From Bacteroidales bacterium (GTDB lineage Bacteria > Bacteroidota > Bacteroidia > Bacteroidales > VadinHA17): DNA of 64,000 nucleotides. Position 1 is the stretch's first letter; the number at the start of each line of letters is the position of its first letter. The notes under the pieces were generated by a model. That model was not told the origin of the DNA and ran no database searches. It worked only from the letters and a program-made list of their open reading frames with translations. Below are positions 29,366 to 39,402 of the stretch, in pieces. The translations under genes were made by a program, and so were the position numbers. Location of the stretch: NCBI GenBank assembly GCA_029932855.1, contig JAOZPG010000003.1:97121-161120 (forward strand). Direction: 5' to 3'.

Positions 29366-31996
29366 ATGAAAACTATGTTAAGAACAGTTCTGTTCGCAGT
29401 TATTGTAATGATGACAGCAGTCACAATGCAAGCTCAGCCAAAATTTACTAATCCTAAAGATTTCTTTGGATTTACCCCGGGTGATGACAGGCAATTGATG
29501 GATTATGAGCAGCTTATAGAATATCTTACAAAGCTGGATGCTGAATCATCCAGGCTTAAGCTGGAAAAAATAGGGGAATCACCAATGGGTAAGCCAATGT
29601 ATATTGCTTTCCTTTCTGATGAATCGAATATTGAAAATCTGGAAAGCCTCAGGCAGATAAATCACAAGTTGGCGCTTGATCCCGACCTTACTGATAAGGA
29701 GAGGAGTGAGCTTTCAAAAGAAGGTCGCGTATTTGTATATGCTACACTTTCAATGCATTCCGGGGAGGTTGCTCCTTCACAATCAGCCCCACTTGTAGCA
29801 TATGACCTGGCAAGTACCATGGATCCTGAAAAGCTTCAGTGGATGAAAGATGTGGTATATATGATGGTTCCCTGTCATAACCCTGATGGCATGGATATGG
29901 TTGTACACAATTACCTTAAATATAAAGGGACAAAATATGAGGGTGCTTCTCTTCCGGGTGTTTATCATAAATATGTTGGTCATGATAATAACAGGGATTT
30001 TGTTATCCTGTCGCAGGATGATTCCAGGGCCATTGCAAAAGTGTATAACCAGACCTGGTTACCGCAGGTAATGGTGGAAAAGCACCAGATGGGTTCAACG
30101 GGCACGAGGTATTTTGTGCCGCCTAATCATGATCCTATAGCAGAAAATATTGATGGAGGCCTGTGGACATGGGTAGGGATATTTGGTCAGAACATGCAGA
30201 ATGATATGACCAATGCAGGACTGGCTGGGGTTTCCCAACATTATGCTTTCGATAATTACTGGCCCGGATCAACTGAGACTTGTTTGTGGAACAATGTTAT
30301 TGCTTTTCTTACCGAAGCAGCAAGCGTAAAAGATGCCACAGCTGTTTATGTTGAGCCCAATGAATTAAGTGTCAGAGGGAAGGGGCTTTCAGAGTATAAG
30401 AAGAGTATTAATATGCCTTTGCCCTGGGAAGGTGGCTGGTGGAGGCTGGGAGATATCGTGGAATACGAACTTGTTTCCACCATGTCTATAATAAAAACAG
30501 CCTCACTGTATAAGGAAAAGATATTACTTTTCAGGAATGACATGTGTCGCAGGGAGATAGAAAAAGGGAAAAATCAGGCTCCTTACTATTATATTATTCC
30601 TGAAAAACAGCATGATATCAGTGAACTTATTAATCTGGTGAACCTGCTCAGAAGGCATGGTTTGCAGGTTTACAGGCTTGATAAAGATGTATTACTGGAT
30701 AACAGACTCTATCTTAAGGGCGATTTTATTGTTCCACTGGCACAGGCCTACCGTGCTATGGCAAAGGAGATACTTGAGGCACAGGAATACCCTGAAAGGC
30801 ATTACACCCCGGGTGGAGACCTGATAAAGCCTTATGATATTACCAGCTGGTCATTGCCTCTGCACAGGCAGGTGGAGTCTGTTGAAGTAAATAAAAAATA
30901 TCCTGTTCTGGAAGAAAGTCTTACAGTTCTTACAGAGGACCTTGATTACAGTATAGAAGCCCCTGCAAACTTTTATGCCGCTGTTTATACTGTGAACTAT
31001 AATGAGAGCTTCATGGCTGCATTTGCAGCAATGAACAATGGAATGGAAGTACATCGACTGAATGAGGATATTGAGATAGACGGACAAGTGTTGCCACAGG
31101 GAAGTTTTGTAGTGTTTAATTCTAAGAAGACTTCTTCGGGATGGACAAAGATCAATGAAAAAATATTATTTCCGCCTGTTTACATGGCAGAAAAGATTGA
31201 ACTTAAAAGTACTCTGGTAAAGATGCCGAGGATAGCACTTGTGGAAACCTGGTTCCATGATATGGATGCCGGATGGACCCGTTATATCCTGGATCATTAT
31301 GCTATCCCTTTCAGCCTGCTGCATCCTGCAGATCTGGCGGAAGCAGAGCTTGATAGTTATGATGTAATTCTTTTTGCTGATGATGGAAAATCTCAGCTTA
31401 TGACCGGTAAATACGGGTCTGAAGGTAATTACTCTATGAGCAGCTATGCACCTGAGTATGTGAAAGGAATGGGGAAGAAAGGTCTTGAGAATATTCTTAA
31501 ATATGTGAATGAGGGAGGTGTAGTACTTTCATGGGGGAGATCTACTGAGCTTTTTACAGGCATGCTTAACATAGGTTCAGGGGATGAAAAGGAAGAATTC
31601 CAGTTCCCGGTAAGAGATATTTCCTCTTCTTTAAGTAAGAAAGGGCTCAATGTTTCAGGTTCATTGTTAAGGATAAATGTTTTGCAGGGTCATCCTCTCA
31701 CTTATGGACTGCCGGAGCAGATAGGTGTATTTTCAAGGGGCAGACCGGTTTTTCAAACATCATTACCACGTTTCGATATGGACAGGAGGGTGATTGCTAC
31801 CTATCCTGAAAAAGATATTTTATTGAGCGGATATATTGCAAAACCTGAATTTTTATCAGACAGGTCTGCTATGGTGTGGCTGAAGAAAGCTAAGGGACAG
31901 GTGGTACTTTATGGATTCAATCCCCAGTTCAGGGCTTCAACTCAGGCATCTTTTAAATTGTTGTTTAACGGATTGTTTTTAGGTTCAACAAAGTAA
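29366..31996 (+). CDS. M14-family zinc carboxypeptidase-like exported protein with large C-terminal region
   Basis: SMHSGEVAPSQSAP, VPCHNPDGMDMVVHNY, VGHDNNRDFVILSQ, VEKHQMGSTGTRYFVPP. Signal peptide from MKTMLRTVLFAVIVMMTAVTMQA. Confidence 0.85.
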   Translation: MKTMLRTVLFAVIVMMTAVTMQAQPKFTNPKDFFGFTPGDDRQLMDYEQLIEYLTKLDAESSRLKLEKIGESPMGKPMYIAFLSDESNIENLESLRQINHKLALDPDLTDKERSELSKEGRVFVYATLSMHSGEVAPSQSAPLVAYDLASTMDPEKLQWMKDVVYMMVPCHNPDGMDMVVHNYLKYKGTKYEGASLPGVYHKYVGHDNNRDFVILSQDDSRAIAKVYNQTWLPQVMVEKHQMGSTGTRYFVPPNHDPIAENIDGGLWTWVGIFGQNMQNDMTNAGLAGVSQHYAFDNYWPGSTETCLWNNVIAFLTEAASVKDATAVYVEPNELSVRGKGLSEYKKSINMPLPWEGGWWRLGDIVEYELVSTMSIIKTASLYKEKILLFRNDMCRREIEKGKNQAPYYYIIPEKQHDISELINLVNLLRRHGLQVYRLDKDVLLDNRLYLKGDFIVPLAQAYRAMAKEILEAQEYPERHYTPGGDLIKPYDITSWSLPLHRQVESVEVNKKYPVLEESLTVLTEDLDYSIEAPANFYAAVYTVNYNESFMAAFAAMNNGMEVHRLNEDIEIDGQVLPQGSFVVFNSKKTSSGWTKINEKILFPPVYMAEKIELKSTLVKMPRIALVETWFHDMDAGWTRYILDHYAIPFSLLHPADLAEAELDSYDVILFADDGKSQLMTGKYGSEGNYSMSSYAPEYVKGMGKKGLENILKYVNEGGVVLSWGRSTELFTGMLNIGSGDEKEEFQFPVRDISSSLSKKGLNVSGSLLRINVLQGHPLTYGLPEQIGVFSRGRPVFQTSLPRFDMDRRVIATYPEKDILLSGYIAKPEFLSDRSAMVWLKKAKGQVVLYGFNPQFRASTQASFKLLFNGLFLGSTK

Positions 31997-32005
31997 ATGA
32001 ATTGA

Positions 32006-32509
32006 ATGAATATTTTAAGAGCAAGATCAGGGGCAGTAGCCTATAGCAAAAGCCAGTTATTCTTCCTGGTGATCTTAAGAGTATCTATAGGCTGGCACTT
32101 TCTGTATGAAGGAATAACTAAATTAATGAACCCCGACTGGACATCTTATGGTTATCTGCTTGATTCAGGCTGGATATTTGAGGGGGTTTTTCAGGCTATG
32201 GCGAATAACCCGGCGGTGTTGGGAGTTGTGGACTTTGCAAATGCATGGGGTCTGGTATTAATAGGTGTTTCATTGATACTGGGCCTTTTTAGCAGGCCTG
32301 CAGCTATAGGTGGTATCATTCTTCTTGCACTTTATTATCTTTCACATCCTCCCTTTACGGGACTTGAATATGCTGTTCCTTCCGAGGGGAAATACCTGTG
32401 GATAGATAAAAACCTTATTGAGATGCTTGCACTGGCCGTTTTATATGTTTTTCCTACGGGGCTAAGACTGGGCCTTGACAGATTTTTTTTACGAAATAAC
32501 AAGTATTAG
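32006..32509 (+). CDS. DoxX family membrane protein
   Basis: LRVSIGWHFLYEGITKLMNP, AWGLVLIGVSLILGLFSRPAAIGGIILLALYYL; 167 aa, 4 TM. Confidence 0.9.
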   Translation: MNILRARSGAVAYSKSQLFFLVILRVSIGWHFLYEGITKLMNPDWTSYGYLLDSGWIFEGVFQAMANNPAVLGVVDFANAWGLVLIGVSLILGLFSRPAAIGGIILLALYYLSHPPFTGLEYAVPSEGKYLWIDKNLIEMLALAVLYVFPTGLRLGLDRFFLRNNKY

Positions 32510-32516
32510 ATAGATT

Positions 32517-34085
32517 ATGAGTGAGAAGAATAATGATAAGTTAAGCCAGGGACGCTTTAGCAGAAGAGAATTGTTGAAATCGCTTGCTACTGTGCCTGTA
32601 TTGGGCGCATTTGCATATGCCCAGCTAAGGAAAACCCGTTACGACAGGATATTGAATTCAAGTATACTTGATGAACTTGGTATAAGTCAGAAGTCAGATC
32701 AAAAAATCAGGCCTCTGTCCAAGGGAAAGAAACTGAGACTAGGAATTATTGGATATGGAGGACGTGGTAAATACCTATTAAGGGCAGCAGGTTTTGCAGA
32801 GCCGAAATGGATAGATAGCGTAAAAGAGGCGGCAATGAATAATTCTGCTGATAAGAGATATGAGGAATATCTTGAGCAGGAGGATCTTAATATTGAGTTG
32901 AATGCTGTGTGTGATATTTTTGACATTAATGCAGAAAAAGCACTTGCAACAGCCGGTAATCCTGGCAGGAAGGGTAGTGATTCAAAGCCTGAGCACGAAG
33001 CAAAAAGATATAAAACCTACCGGGAGCTCCTTGCTGCCGATGATATCGATGCTGTTATTATTGCAACACCCGATCACTGGCATGCACCTATTACTCTTGA
33101 AGCTGCCAGGAATGGGAAACATGTTTATTGTGAAAAACCCATGACATGGACGGTACCTGAAACTTATGCGGTAAGAGAAGAAGTTAAGAAAAGTGGTATA
33201 GTGTTCCAGCTGGGACACCAGGGAAGGCAGACGGAAAGTTATATAAAGGCCAGGGAGGCTATTGCCAGGAATATACTTGGCAAAGTAAATCTTATTGAGG
33301 TAACTACCAACAGGAACAGTCCTAATGGAGCATGGGTCTATGATATACACCCGGAAGCAAGTATGAAAACAATAGACTGGAAGCAGTTTATTGGTCCCGC
33401 CCCATGGCATGAATTCAGCAAGGAAAGATTCTTTAGATGGCGTTGCTGGTGGGATTACAGTACGGGCCTCTCGGGAGACCTGCTTACTCATGAATATGAT
33501 GCAATGAATCAGATACTTGACCTGGGTATTCCTAAGTATGCCAGTTCTTCAGGAGGTATTTATTATTTCAAGGATGGGAGGACCGTGCCGGATGTATTGC
33601 AGACAGTGTTTGAATTTCCGGATAAGGAGCTAAGTATGTTATATAGTGCTACACTTGCAAGCAGTAATAGCAGGGGCAAAGTGATAATGGGACATGATGC
33701 AAGTATGGAGTTAAGCAATACCTTGATAATTAAAGCTGACAGGGACTCGACCCGTTACGGAGACAAGATAAAGGAAAAGATCATTGACCCTTCAAGGCCA
33801 ATTTTTTCATTTATTCCCGGCAGGAAGAAGGTAGATGCTGTTACATCGGCTACTGAGCAGTATTTTGCAGGCCGGGGCCTTCTATATACATACAGGAATG
33901 GCAGGAGGGTTGATACAAGCCATCTGCATATAAGGGAATGGCTTGAGGCAATTCGTAATGGGGGACAGACCAGTTGCAATATTGACAGGGGATTTGAAGA
34001 GGCCATTACCGCTCATATGGGGACTATTGCATACAAGGAGGGCAGGAGGGTGGAATGGGATGCTGAAAATGAAAAAATAATCTGA
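32517..34085 (+). CDS. Gfo/Idh/MocA family oxidoreductase with twin-arginine signal
   Basis: RFSRRELLKSLATVPVLGAFAYA Tat motif; LRLGIIGYGGRGKYLLRAA Rossmann; AVIIATPDHWHAPITLEAARNGKHVYCEKPMTW. Confidence 0.94.
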   Translation: MSEKNNDKLSQGRFSRRELLKSLATVPVLGAFAYAQLRKTRYDRILNSSILDELGISQKSDQKIRPLSKGKKLRLGIIGYGGRGKYLLRAAGFAEPKWIDSVKEAAMNNSADKRYEEYLEQEDLNIELNAVCDIFDINAEKALATAGNPGRKGSDSKPEHEAKRYKTYRELLAADDIDAVIIATPDHWHAPITLEAARNGKHVYCEKPMTWTVPETYAVREEVKKSGIVFQLGHQGRQTESYIKAREAIARNILGKVNLIEVTTNRNSPNGAWVYDIHPEASMKTIDWKQFIGPAPWHEFSKERFFRWRCWWDYSTGLSGDLLTHEYDAMNQILDLGIPKYASSSGGIYYFKDGRTVPDVLQTVFEFPDKELSMLYSATLASSNSRGKVIMGHDASMELSNTLIIKADRDSTRYGDKIKEKIIDPSRPIFSFIPGRKKVDAVTSATEQYFAGRGLLYTYRNGRRVDTSHLHIREWLEAIRNGGQTSCNIDRGFEEAITAHMGTIAYKEGRRVEWDAENEKII

Positions 34086-34175
34086 TCCTCAGATACTCTT
34101 GTTTTTATTTTTGTATGCAAAGGGGCCTGATAAACAATTCCTGCTTCTAAGAAAGCGGATCAAAGTGATTGATAT

Positions 34176-35369
34176 ATGTCAAAGATTTCAAAGAATAAAG
34201 AAAAAAGAGTTGACTTTATTGTTTCCCTGTATTATACTATATCCGGGAAAAAGAATGCAGTTAATGTAATTAATGAAAACCAGCACCTGATAGACAAGCT
34301 AATTCCTTCAGATATTATTTTTGCAGTTGACAGACTGGTAAAAAGTAATATTCCTGTCGGAGAGTTGAAAACAGGTATAAACAAACTCTTAAATGTTTTA
34401 TATTCAGCTATTAAGAATTATCCATATAATAAGCCTTCGGATGCTTCGTATTTCGATTGCTGCATAAAGAATAATAATGAGCTTGACAGGCGTCTGAAGG
34501 AGATCCGCCCCCTCCTTAAGCAATTAAATAAGACTCCTGCAGACCAGGTGCTCAGGAAACAAATGGCCGGGATAGTATCGGGCTTACTGGAGTATGAAAA
34601 GTATTACCAGATTAAGGAAAATGTACTCTTTCCTTTTATTGAAAGTAATCTTGAGGAGTACAGGTGCCTGCAGCTAATGTGGTCGTTTCATGATGATATT
34701 AAAAGAAATATTAAGAGCCTGAGCATACTTCTTTCAGATGAGAAGCCTGACATGAAAAAGCTTAACCGCCTGTCCGGGGATATCTTTTTCAATATGTATG
34801 CAATTATTTTTCGTGAAGAAAGAATCTTATTCCCTTATCTGGAAGAGATAATAGTAGAAGATGATCTTCAGTCTTTATTTAAAGACAGCCTTGAGATTGG
34901 CTTTCCTTATTATACCCCGGCTGCAACAACAACTAAAGAACATTCTTCCGCACAGCCGGATTTGAATGCTATTGATCTGAAAAGCGGAAGTTTAACTGTT
35001 GAACAGATAATTTTGCTTTTTAATCATTTACCTGTTGATATAACATTTGTAGATGAGAACAATAAGGTTAAGTTTTTCTCAACACCTGAGCACAGAATAT
35101 TTCCCCGTACCAATACTATAATTGGACGTGATGTTCATAATTGTCATCCCCCGGAGAGTGTTCATATTGTGGAGAAGATCATTGACAGTTTCAGATCAGG
35201 CAGGAAAGATATGGTTAGTTTCTGGATCAGGATGAAAGAAGAATTTATATTGATCCGGTATTTTGCTTTACATGATGATGAGGGGAACTACAGGGGAGTT
35301 ATTGAGGTTTCCCAGGAAGTTTCAGGAATACAGGAACTTGAAGGGGAAAAGAGATTGCTGGACTTTTAA
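34176..35369 (+). CDS. DUF438 / hemerythrin-like / PAS-domain protein
   Basis: Helical N-terminus, then EYEKYYQIKENVLFPFIES...MWSFHDDIKR...FREERILFPYLEEII (HHE-like) and PAS-like LPVDITFVDENNKVKFFSTPEHRIFPRTNTIIGRDVHNCHPP. Confidence 0.85.
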   Translation: MSKISKNKEKRVDFIVSLYYTISGKKNAVNVINENQHLIDKLIPSDIIFAVDRLVKSNIPVGELKTGINKLLNVLYSAIKNYPYNKPSDASYFDCCIKNNNELDRRLKEIRPLLKQLNKTPADQVLRKQMAGIVSGLLEYEKYYQIKENVLFPFIESNLEEYRCLQLMWSFHDDIKRNIKSLSILLSDEKPDMKKLNRLSGDIFFNMYAIIFREERILFPYLEEIIVEDDLQSLFKDSLEIGFPYYTPAATTTKEHSSAQPDLNAIDLKSGSLTVEQIILLFNHLPVDITFVDENNKVKFFSTPEHRIFPRTNTIIGRDVHNCHPPESVHIVEKIIDSFRSGRKDMVSFWIRMKEEFILIRYFALHDDEGNYRGVIEVSQEVSGIQELEGEKRLLDF

Positions 35370-35406
35370 GATTTCACATGATTTTTATGCTTAATATTTA
35401 ATTTAT

Positions 35407-36249
35407 ATGCAAACAAGAAGAGATTTTATTAAGAATTCATCACTTTTATTGGCTGCAAGTATGCTGCCGACTGTATTAGCGTGTAGTAGTTCACAAAGAA
35501 TGCCATTCGGACTGATACTTTATACGGTAAGGGATGAGATGGAAAAAGATCCTGTGGCAACGCTTAGAAAAATTTCAGCTATGGGCTACCAGGTGCTGGA
35601 AGCTGCCAGTTATAATGATGGAAATATTTACGGGATGAGACCGGCGGAGATCAGGGACCTTGTTGAGTCTTTAAATATGAGGCTTTTAAGCATTCATGTG
35701 GATGTAAATAATGCAGATATAGAAAGCCTGGGAGATAATGCTGCTGAAGCTGGCCTTAAATTCATTATACAACCCAGCATGGCCTATAACAGCCTGGATG
35801 ATTTTAAGAGGGGAACGGATAATTATAATAAATATGGTGAGCAGCTGGCTAAAAAGGGTTTGAGTTTTGGTTTTCATAACCATAATAAGGAATTCCGGAA
35901 GCTTGAAGATGTTATTCCTTATGATTACCTGCTTGAGAATACAGATCCTTCCCTGGTATGTATGGAACTTGATCTTTACTGGATAATTAAGGGCGGAGCA
36001 GACCCGATATCGTATTTTAAGAAATATCCCGGACGTTTTAGCTTATGGCATCTTAAAGATATGGATAGCAAAGCGGGGGGAAATGTTACTGAGCTGGGGA
36101 CAGGAACAATAGACTTCAATGAGATTTGTACTTACAGCAAACAAGCGGGACTGAAACAATATTTTGTTGAACAGGATGATAGTTTTAAGATATCATCTAT
36201 GGACAGCATACAGACCAGTCTGGACTATTTAAAGAGTCTGGAAATATAG
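35407..36249 (+). CDS. Sugar phosphate isomerase/epimerase-like TIM barrel with Tat/lipobox signal
   Basis: QTRRDFIKNSSLLLAASMLPTVLACSSS; FGLILYTVRDEMEKDPVATLRKISAMGYQVLEAA, WHLKDMDSKAGGNVTELGTGTIDF. Confidence 0.9.
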   Translation: MQTRRDFIKNSSLLLAASMLPTVLACSSSQRMPFGLILYTVRDEMEKDPVATLRKISAMGYQVLEAASYNDGNIYGMRPAEIRDLVESLNMRLLSIHVDVNNADIESLGDNAAEAGLKFIIQPSMAYNSLDDFKRGTDNYNKYGEQLAKKGLSFGFHNHNKEFRKLEDVIPYDYLLENTDPSLVCMELDLYWIIKGGADPISYFKKYPGRFSLWHLKDMDSKAGGNVTELGTGTIDFNEICTYSKQAGLKQYFVEQDDSFKISSMDSIQTSLDYLKSLEI

Positions 36250-36263
36250 TTCCGGTTTTTTTT

Positions 36264-36352
36264 GTTTGTATTCTGTAGATAGTGCATCTCTCAGTTTGTA
36301 TTCTGCAGATACTTCGTCGCTCAGTCTGCATTTTGCGATAGTTTACTTCTCA
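36264..36352. repeat. Imperfect 30-bp tandem repeat, 3 copies
   Basis: gtttgtattctgtagatagtgcatctctca / gtttgtattctgcagatacttcgtcgctca / gtctgcattttgcgatagtttacttctca. Confidence 0.85.
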
Positions 36353-36404
36353 GCCTGACTACTTTTAATATATTGTTAATCAGGCTGTTTCAGTAAATAG
36401 CTGA

Positions 36405-37559
36405 TTAAACATTTACCCATTGTCCTTCTTTTGCAGAGGAATTTATTACAGCCTGGATAAATTGCATTCCCCTTAAACCGTCATTATGGTCAGGCAGGTC
36501 CTTATTTTCAATATGGTCCTGCTTGTCCTGCATTTTATATCTCACCGCCCTGGCAAAGTTTCTGTAAAGGTTGGCAAATGCTTCAATAAATCCTTCGGGA
36601 TGACCTGCCGGCAGCCTGCAGGCATTTCTTGCTGCCTGGCACAGTTCATTCCTGTTGTTTCCTGCTCTCAGCACTTCCATGGGTTTTTCATCCCACTTAA
36701 CGACTAAGCTGTTTGGTTCCATTTGCCACCATTCCAACCCGGCCTTTTCAGTATAAATCTTTATCCTGAGATTATTTTCTTCCCCTGTGCTTGCCTGGCT
36801 GATAACGAAAACACCACGGGCATTATTTTTATATTTAATATGAATATTAATGTCATCGTCCATTTTTCTTCCTTTCAGCAGTGCCTGCAATTCGGCCTGC
36901 ACTGCCATGGATTTGAGTCCTGTAATATATTCTGCAAGGTTCTCGGCATGAGTCCCGATATCTCCAAGGCTAAGTGTGTCGCCTGATTTATCCGGGTCGG
37001 CCCGCCATATTTCCTTCTTCTCTTCTATAAGCTTGCTGAGCCATCCCTGGGAATATTCCACAAAAATTTTACGAACGGCTCCCAGTGAACCACTTCTCAC
37101 CATTTCCCTGGCCTGTTTTACCATTGGATAGCCGGTATAATTATGTGTAAGGGCAAACTCCAGGGAGTTATTCTCAATAATTTTAGCCAGCTTCTCTGCT
37201 TCTGTCAGGTTCATTGTGATGGGCTTGTCGCAGATAACATGGAAGCCGTTCTCTATGGCCATTTTTACCTGGGGGAAGTGGAGGTAGTTGGGTGTGACTA
37301 TTGAAACAAAGTCCATTCGCATAGAGGGATCCATTTCCTTTTCTGTCATTATCATTTCTTCATAGCTGGAGTATATCCTGTCGTCAGGCAGATAAAGCAT
37401 CTTTCCGGTCTCTTTTGATTTTTTTGCTGAGCTGCTGAAAGCTCCGCAGACCAGTTCAATCTCTCCGTCCATAAGGGCAGCATTACGGTGTATGGCCCCG
37501 ATAAATGCATCGCTTGAACCACCTGCCATTCCCATCCGAAGTTTTCTGTTTACAGCCAT
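36405..37559 (-). CDS. Gfo/Idh/MocA family oxidoreductase (no export signal)
   Basis: LRMGMAGGSSDAFIGAIHRNAALM, FVSIVTPNYLHFPQVKMAIENGFHVICDKPITMNLTEAEKL. Confidence 0.92.
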   Translation of the reverse strand: MAVNRKLRMGMAGGSSDAFIGAIHRNAALMDGEIELVCGAFSSSAKKSKETGKMLYLPDDRIYSSYEEMIMTEKEMDPSMRMDFVSIVTPNYLHFPQVKMAIENGFHVICDKPITMNLTEAEKLAKIIENNSLEFALTHNYTGYPMVKQAREMVRSGSLGAVRKIFVEYSQGWLSKLIEEKKEIWRADPDKSGDTLSLGDIGTHAENLAEYITGLKSMAVQAELQALLKGRKMDDDINIHIKYKNNARGVFVISQASTGEENNLRIKIYTEKAGLEWWQMEPNSLVVKWDEKPMEVLRAGNNRNELCQAARNACRLPAGHPEGFIEAFANLYRNFARAVRYKMQDKQDHIENKDLPDHNDGLRGMQFIQAVINSSAKEGQWVNV

Positions 37560-37798
37560 TTTTATTATTTAATTATATTATTGCTGATTCTGTATCAGGT
37601 TTATTTGTATGTTATATTTGGTATTTCAGCTTATTTCATTTTACCTGCTTCATGAACTTTCCGGACCCGTTTCCTGCCGGGAGATATTGTTTTGTGAATT
37701 ATTAAACAAAGATAAAAGTTATAAGGTAAATATAAGGAAATATCATTTTGTCGACGTCTATATTTCCCTGTTAATTGTATATATTATTTTAGAAATTA

Positions 37799-37831
37799 TT
37801 GTCAGGAAATAGGTTTTTTTTAATAATTTAG
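37799..37831 (+). promoter_or_regulatory. Possible Bacteroidota promoter upstream of Gfo/Idh/MocA gene
   Basis: TTG (37799-37801), 22-nt spacer, TAATTTAG (7/8 to TAnnTTTG) at 37824-37831, 37 nt before the ATG. Confidence 0.3.
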
Positions 37832-37868
37832 ATGTTTCCCTGAATGAATCAAAATAAAATATATAATT

Positions 37869-39371
37869 ATGAAGAATGACAAGAAAAATCTTTCACGGAG
37901 GGATTTTATTGGCAGGACAGCAACTGCTGCTGCCGGATTTACTATCCTGCCGTCTTATGTTATGGGAGGATTAGGATACAGGGCACCAAGTGATAAGTTA
38001 AATATTGCAGGCATCGGAGTTGGTGGAATGGGCAGGTCAAACCTGAAGAATTCAGCTACGGAAAATATTGTTGCCTTATGTGATGTTGACTGGAAATATG
38101 CTGCAGCTGCCTTTGAAGATCATCCGGGGGCAAAACAATATCACGACTGGAGGAAGATGTTAGATGAGATGGGAGATTCAATTGATGCAGTAATTATTGC
38201 AACTCCCGATCATACTCATGCAATAATTGCGGCACATGCCATTACAATGGGCAAGCATGTTTACGTTCAAAAGCCATTAACACATTCTGTTTATGAGTCA
38301 CGTTTACTGACTAATCTTGCAAATAAATATAATGTGGCTACACAGATGGGCAACCAGGGAAACTCGGGCGAAGGTATTCGTCAGGTAACAGAATGGATAC
38401 AGTCCGGAGCAATTGGCGATGTACAAAAGGCTTATGCCTGGACCAACAGGCCTATATGGCCACAGGGACTGGAAAGGCCGACAGATATGTACCCGGTTCC
38501 CGAGCATTTAAAATGGGATTTATTCCTGGGACCCGCACCTGAACGTCCTTATAATCCTATCTATCATCCATGGAACTGGCGTGGCTGGTGGGATTTTGGG
38601 ACAGGGGCACTTGGTGATATGGCCTGCCATATTATGGATCCTGTTTTCAAAGCCCTGGATCTTAAATATCCGACAAGTGTTCAGGGATCGTCTACTCAGT
38701 TAAATACTGAAAGCCCTCCCCGTGCCCAGGTAGTTCATTATAACTTCCCGGAGCGTAAGAAAATGCCTGCGGTTGAAGTATCATGGTTTGACGGAGGCTT
38801 GTTGCCACCACGTCCTAAAGAACTTCCGGATGGTGAGATCATGGGTAGGGATAGTAATGGGGGTTGTATCTTTGAAGGAAGTGATGGAAAACTCATGTGT
38901 GGGGCTTATGGTCGTGATCCCATATTGTTACCTTACAGTAAAATGGATGATTTTAAGCAACCTGAAAAGAGATTAAGAAGGCCTGAAGCGGAACAGGAAA
39001 GATCATGGTGGGAAGGAGCTCATGAACAGGATTGGATAAGGGCCTGTAAGGAAAGTCCGGAGAACAGGATACAGCCATCTTCTAATTTTAATTATGCCGG
39101 TCCCCTGAATGAAATGGTTGTAATGGGAGTGGTGGCAGTAAGACTGCAGGATCTTAACAGGGAGCTTAAATGGGATGGCAAAAAGATGGAGTTTACAAAT
39201 ATCAGCGATACAGATGAGATAAGGGTGGTAACATCCGACAAGTTTGAAGTGATAGACGGACATCCCCATTTTGATACCCAGCACCAGACTATGAAAGCCA
39301 AACCGGCTGCGGAAGAATATATAAAACATAGCTACAGGGATGGCTGGGAGCTGCCTGAGATGCCGAAATAG
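37869..39371 (+). CDS. Gfo/Idh/MocA family oxidoreductase with twin-arginine signal
   Basis: LSRRDFIGRTATAAAGFTILPSYVMGG; LNIAGIGVGGMGRSNL; AVIIATPDHTHAIIAAHAITMGKHVYVQKPLTHSVYESR. Confidence 0.94.
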   Translation: MKNDKKNLSRRDFIGRTATAAAGFTILPSYVMGGLGYRAPSDKLNIAGIGVGGMGRSNLKNSATENIVALCDVDWKYAAAAFEDHPGAKQYHDWRKMLDEMGDSIDAVIIATPDHTHAIIAAHAITMGKHVYVQKPLTHSVYESRLLTNLANKYNVATQMGNQGNSGEGIRQVTEWIQSGAIGDVQKAYAWTNRPIWPQGLERPTDMYPVPEHLKWDLFLGPAPERPYNPIYHPWNWRGWWDFGTGALGDMACHIMDPVFKALDLKYPTSVQGSSTQLNTESPPRAQVVHYNFPERKKMPAVEVSWFDGGLLPPRPKELPDGEIMGRDSNGGCIFEGSDGKLMCGAYGRDPILLPYSKMDDFKQPEKRLRRPEAEQERSWWEGAHEQDWIRACKESPENRIQPSSNFNYAGPLNEMVVMGVVAVRLQDLNRELKWDGKKMEFTNISDTDEIRVVTSDKFEVIDGHPHFDTQHQTMKAKPAAEEYIKHSYRDGWELPEMPK

Positions 39372-39402
39372 AAATTTATTAATAATAAAAAACCTTTTTG
39401 AA

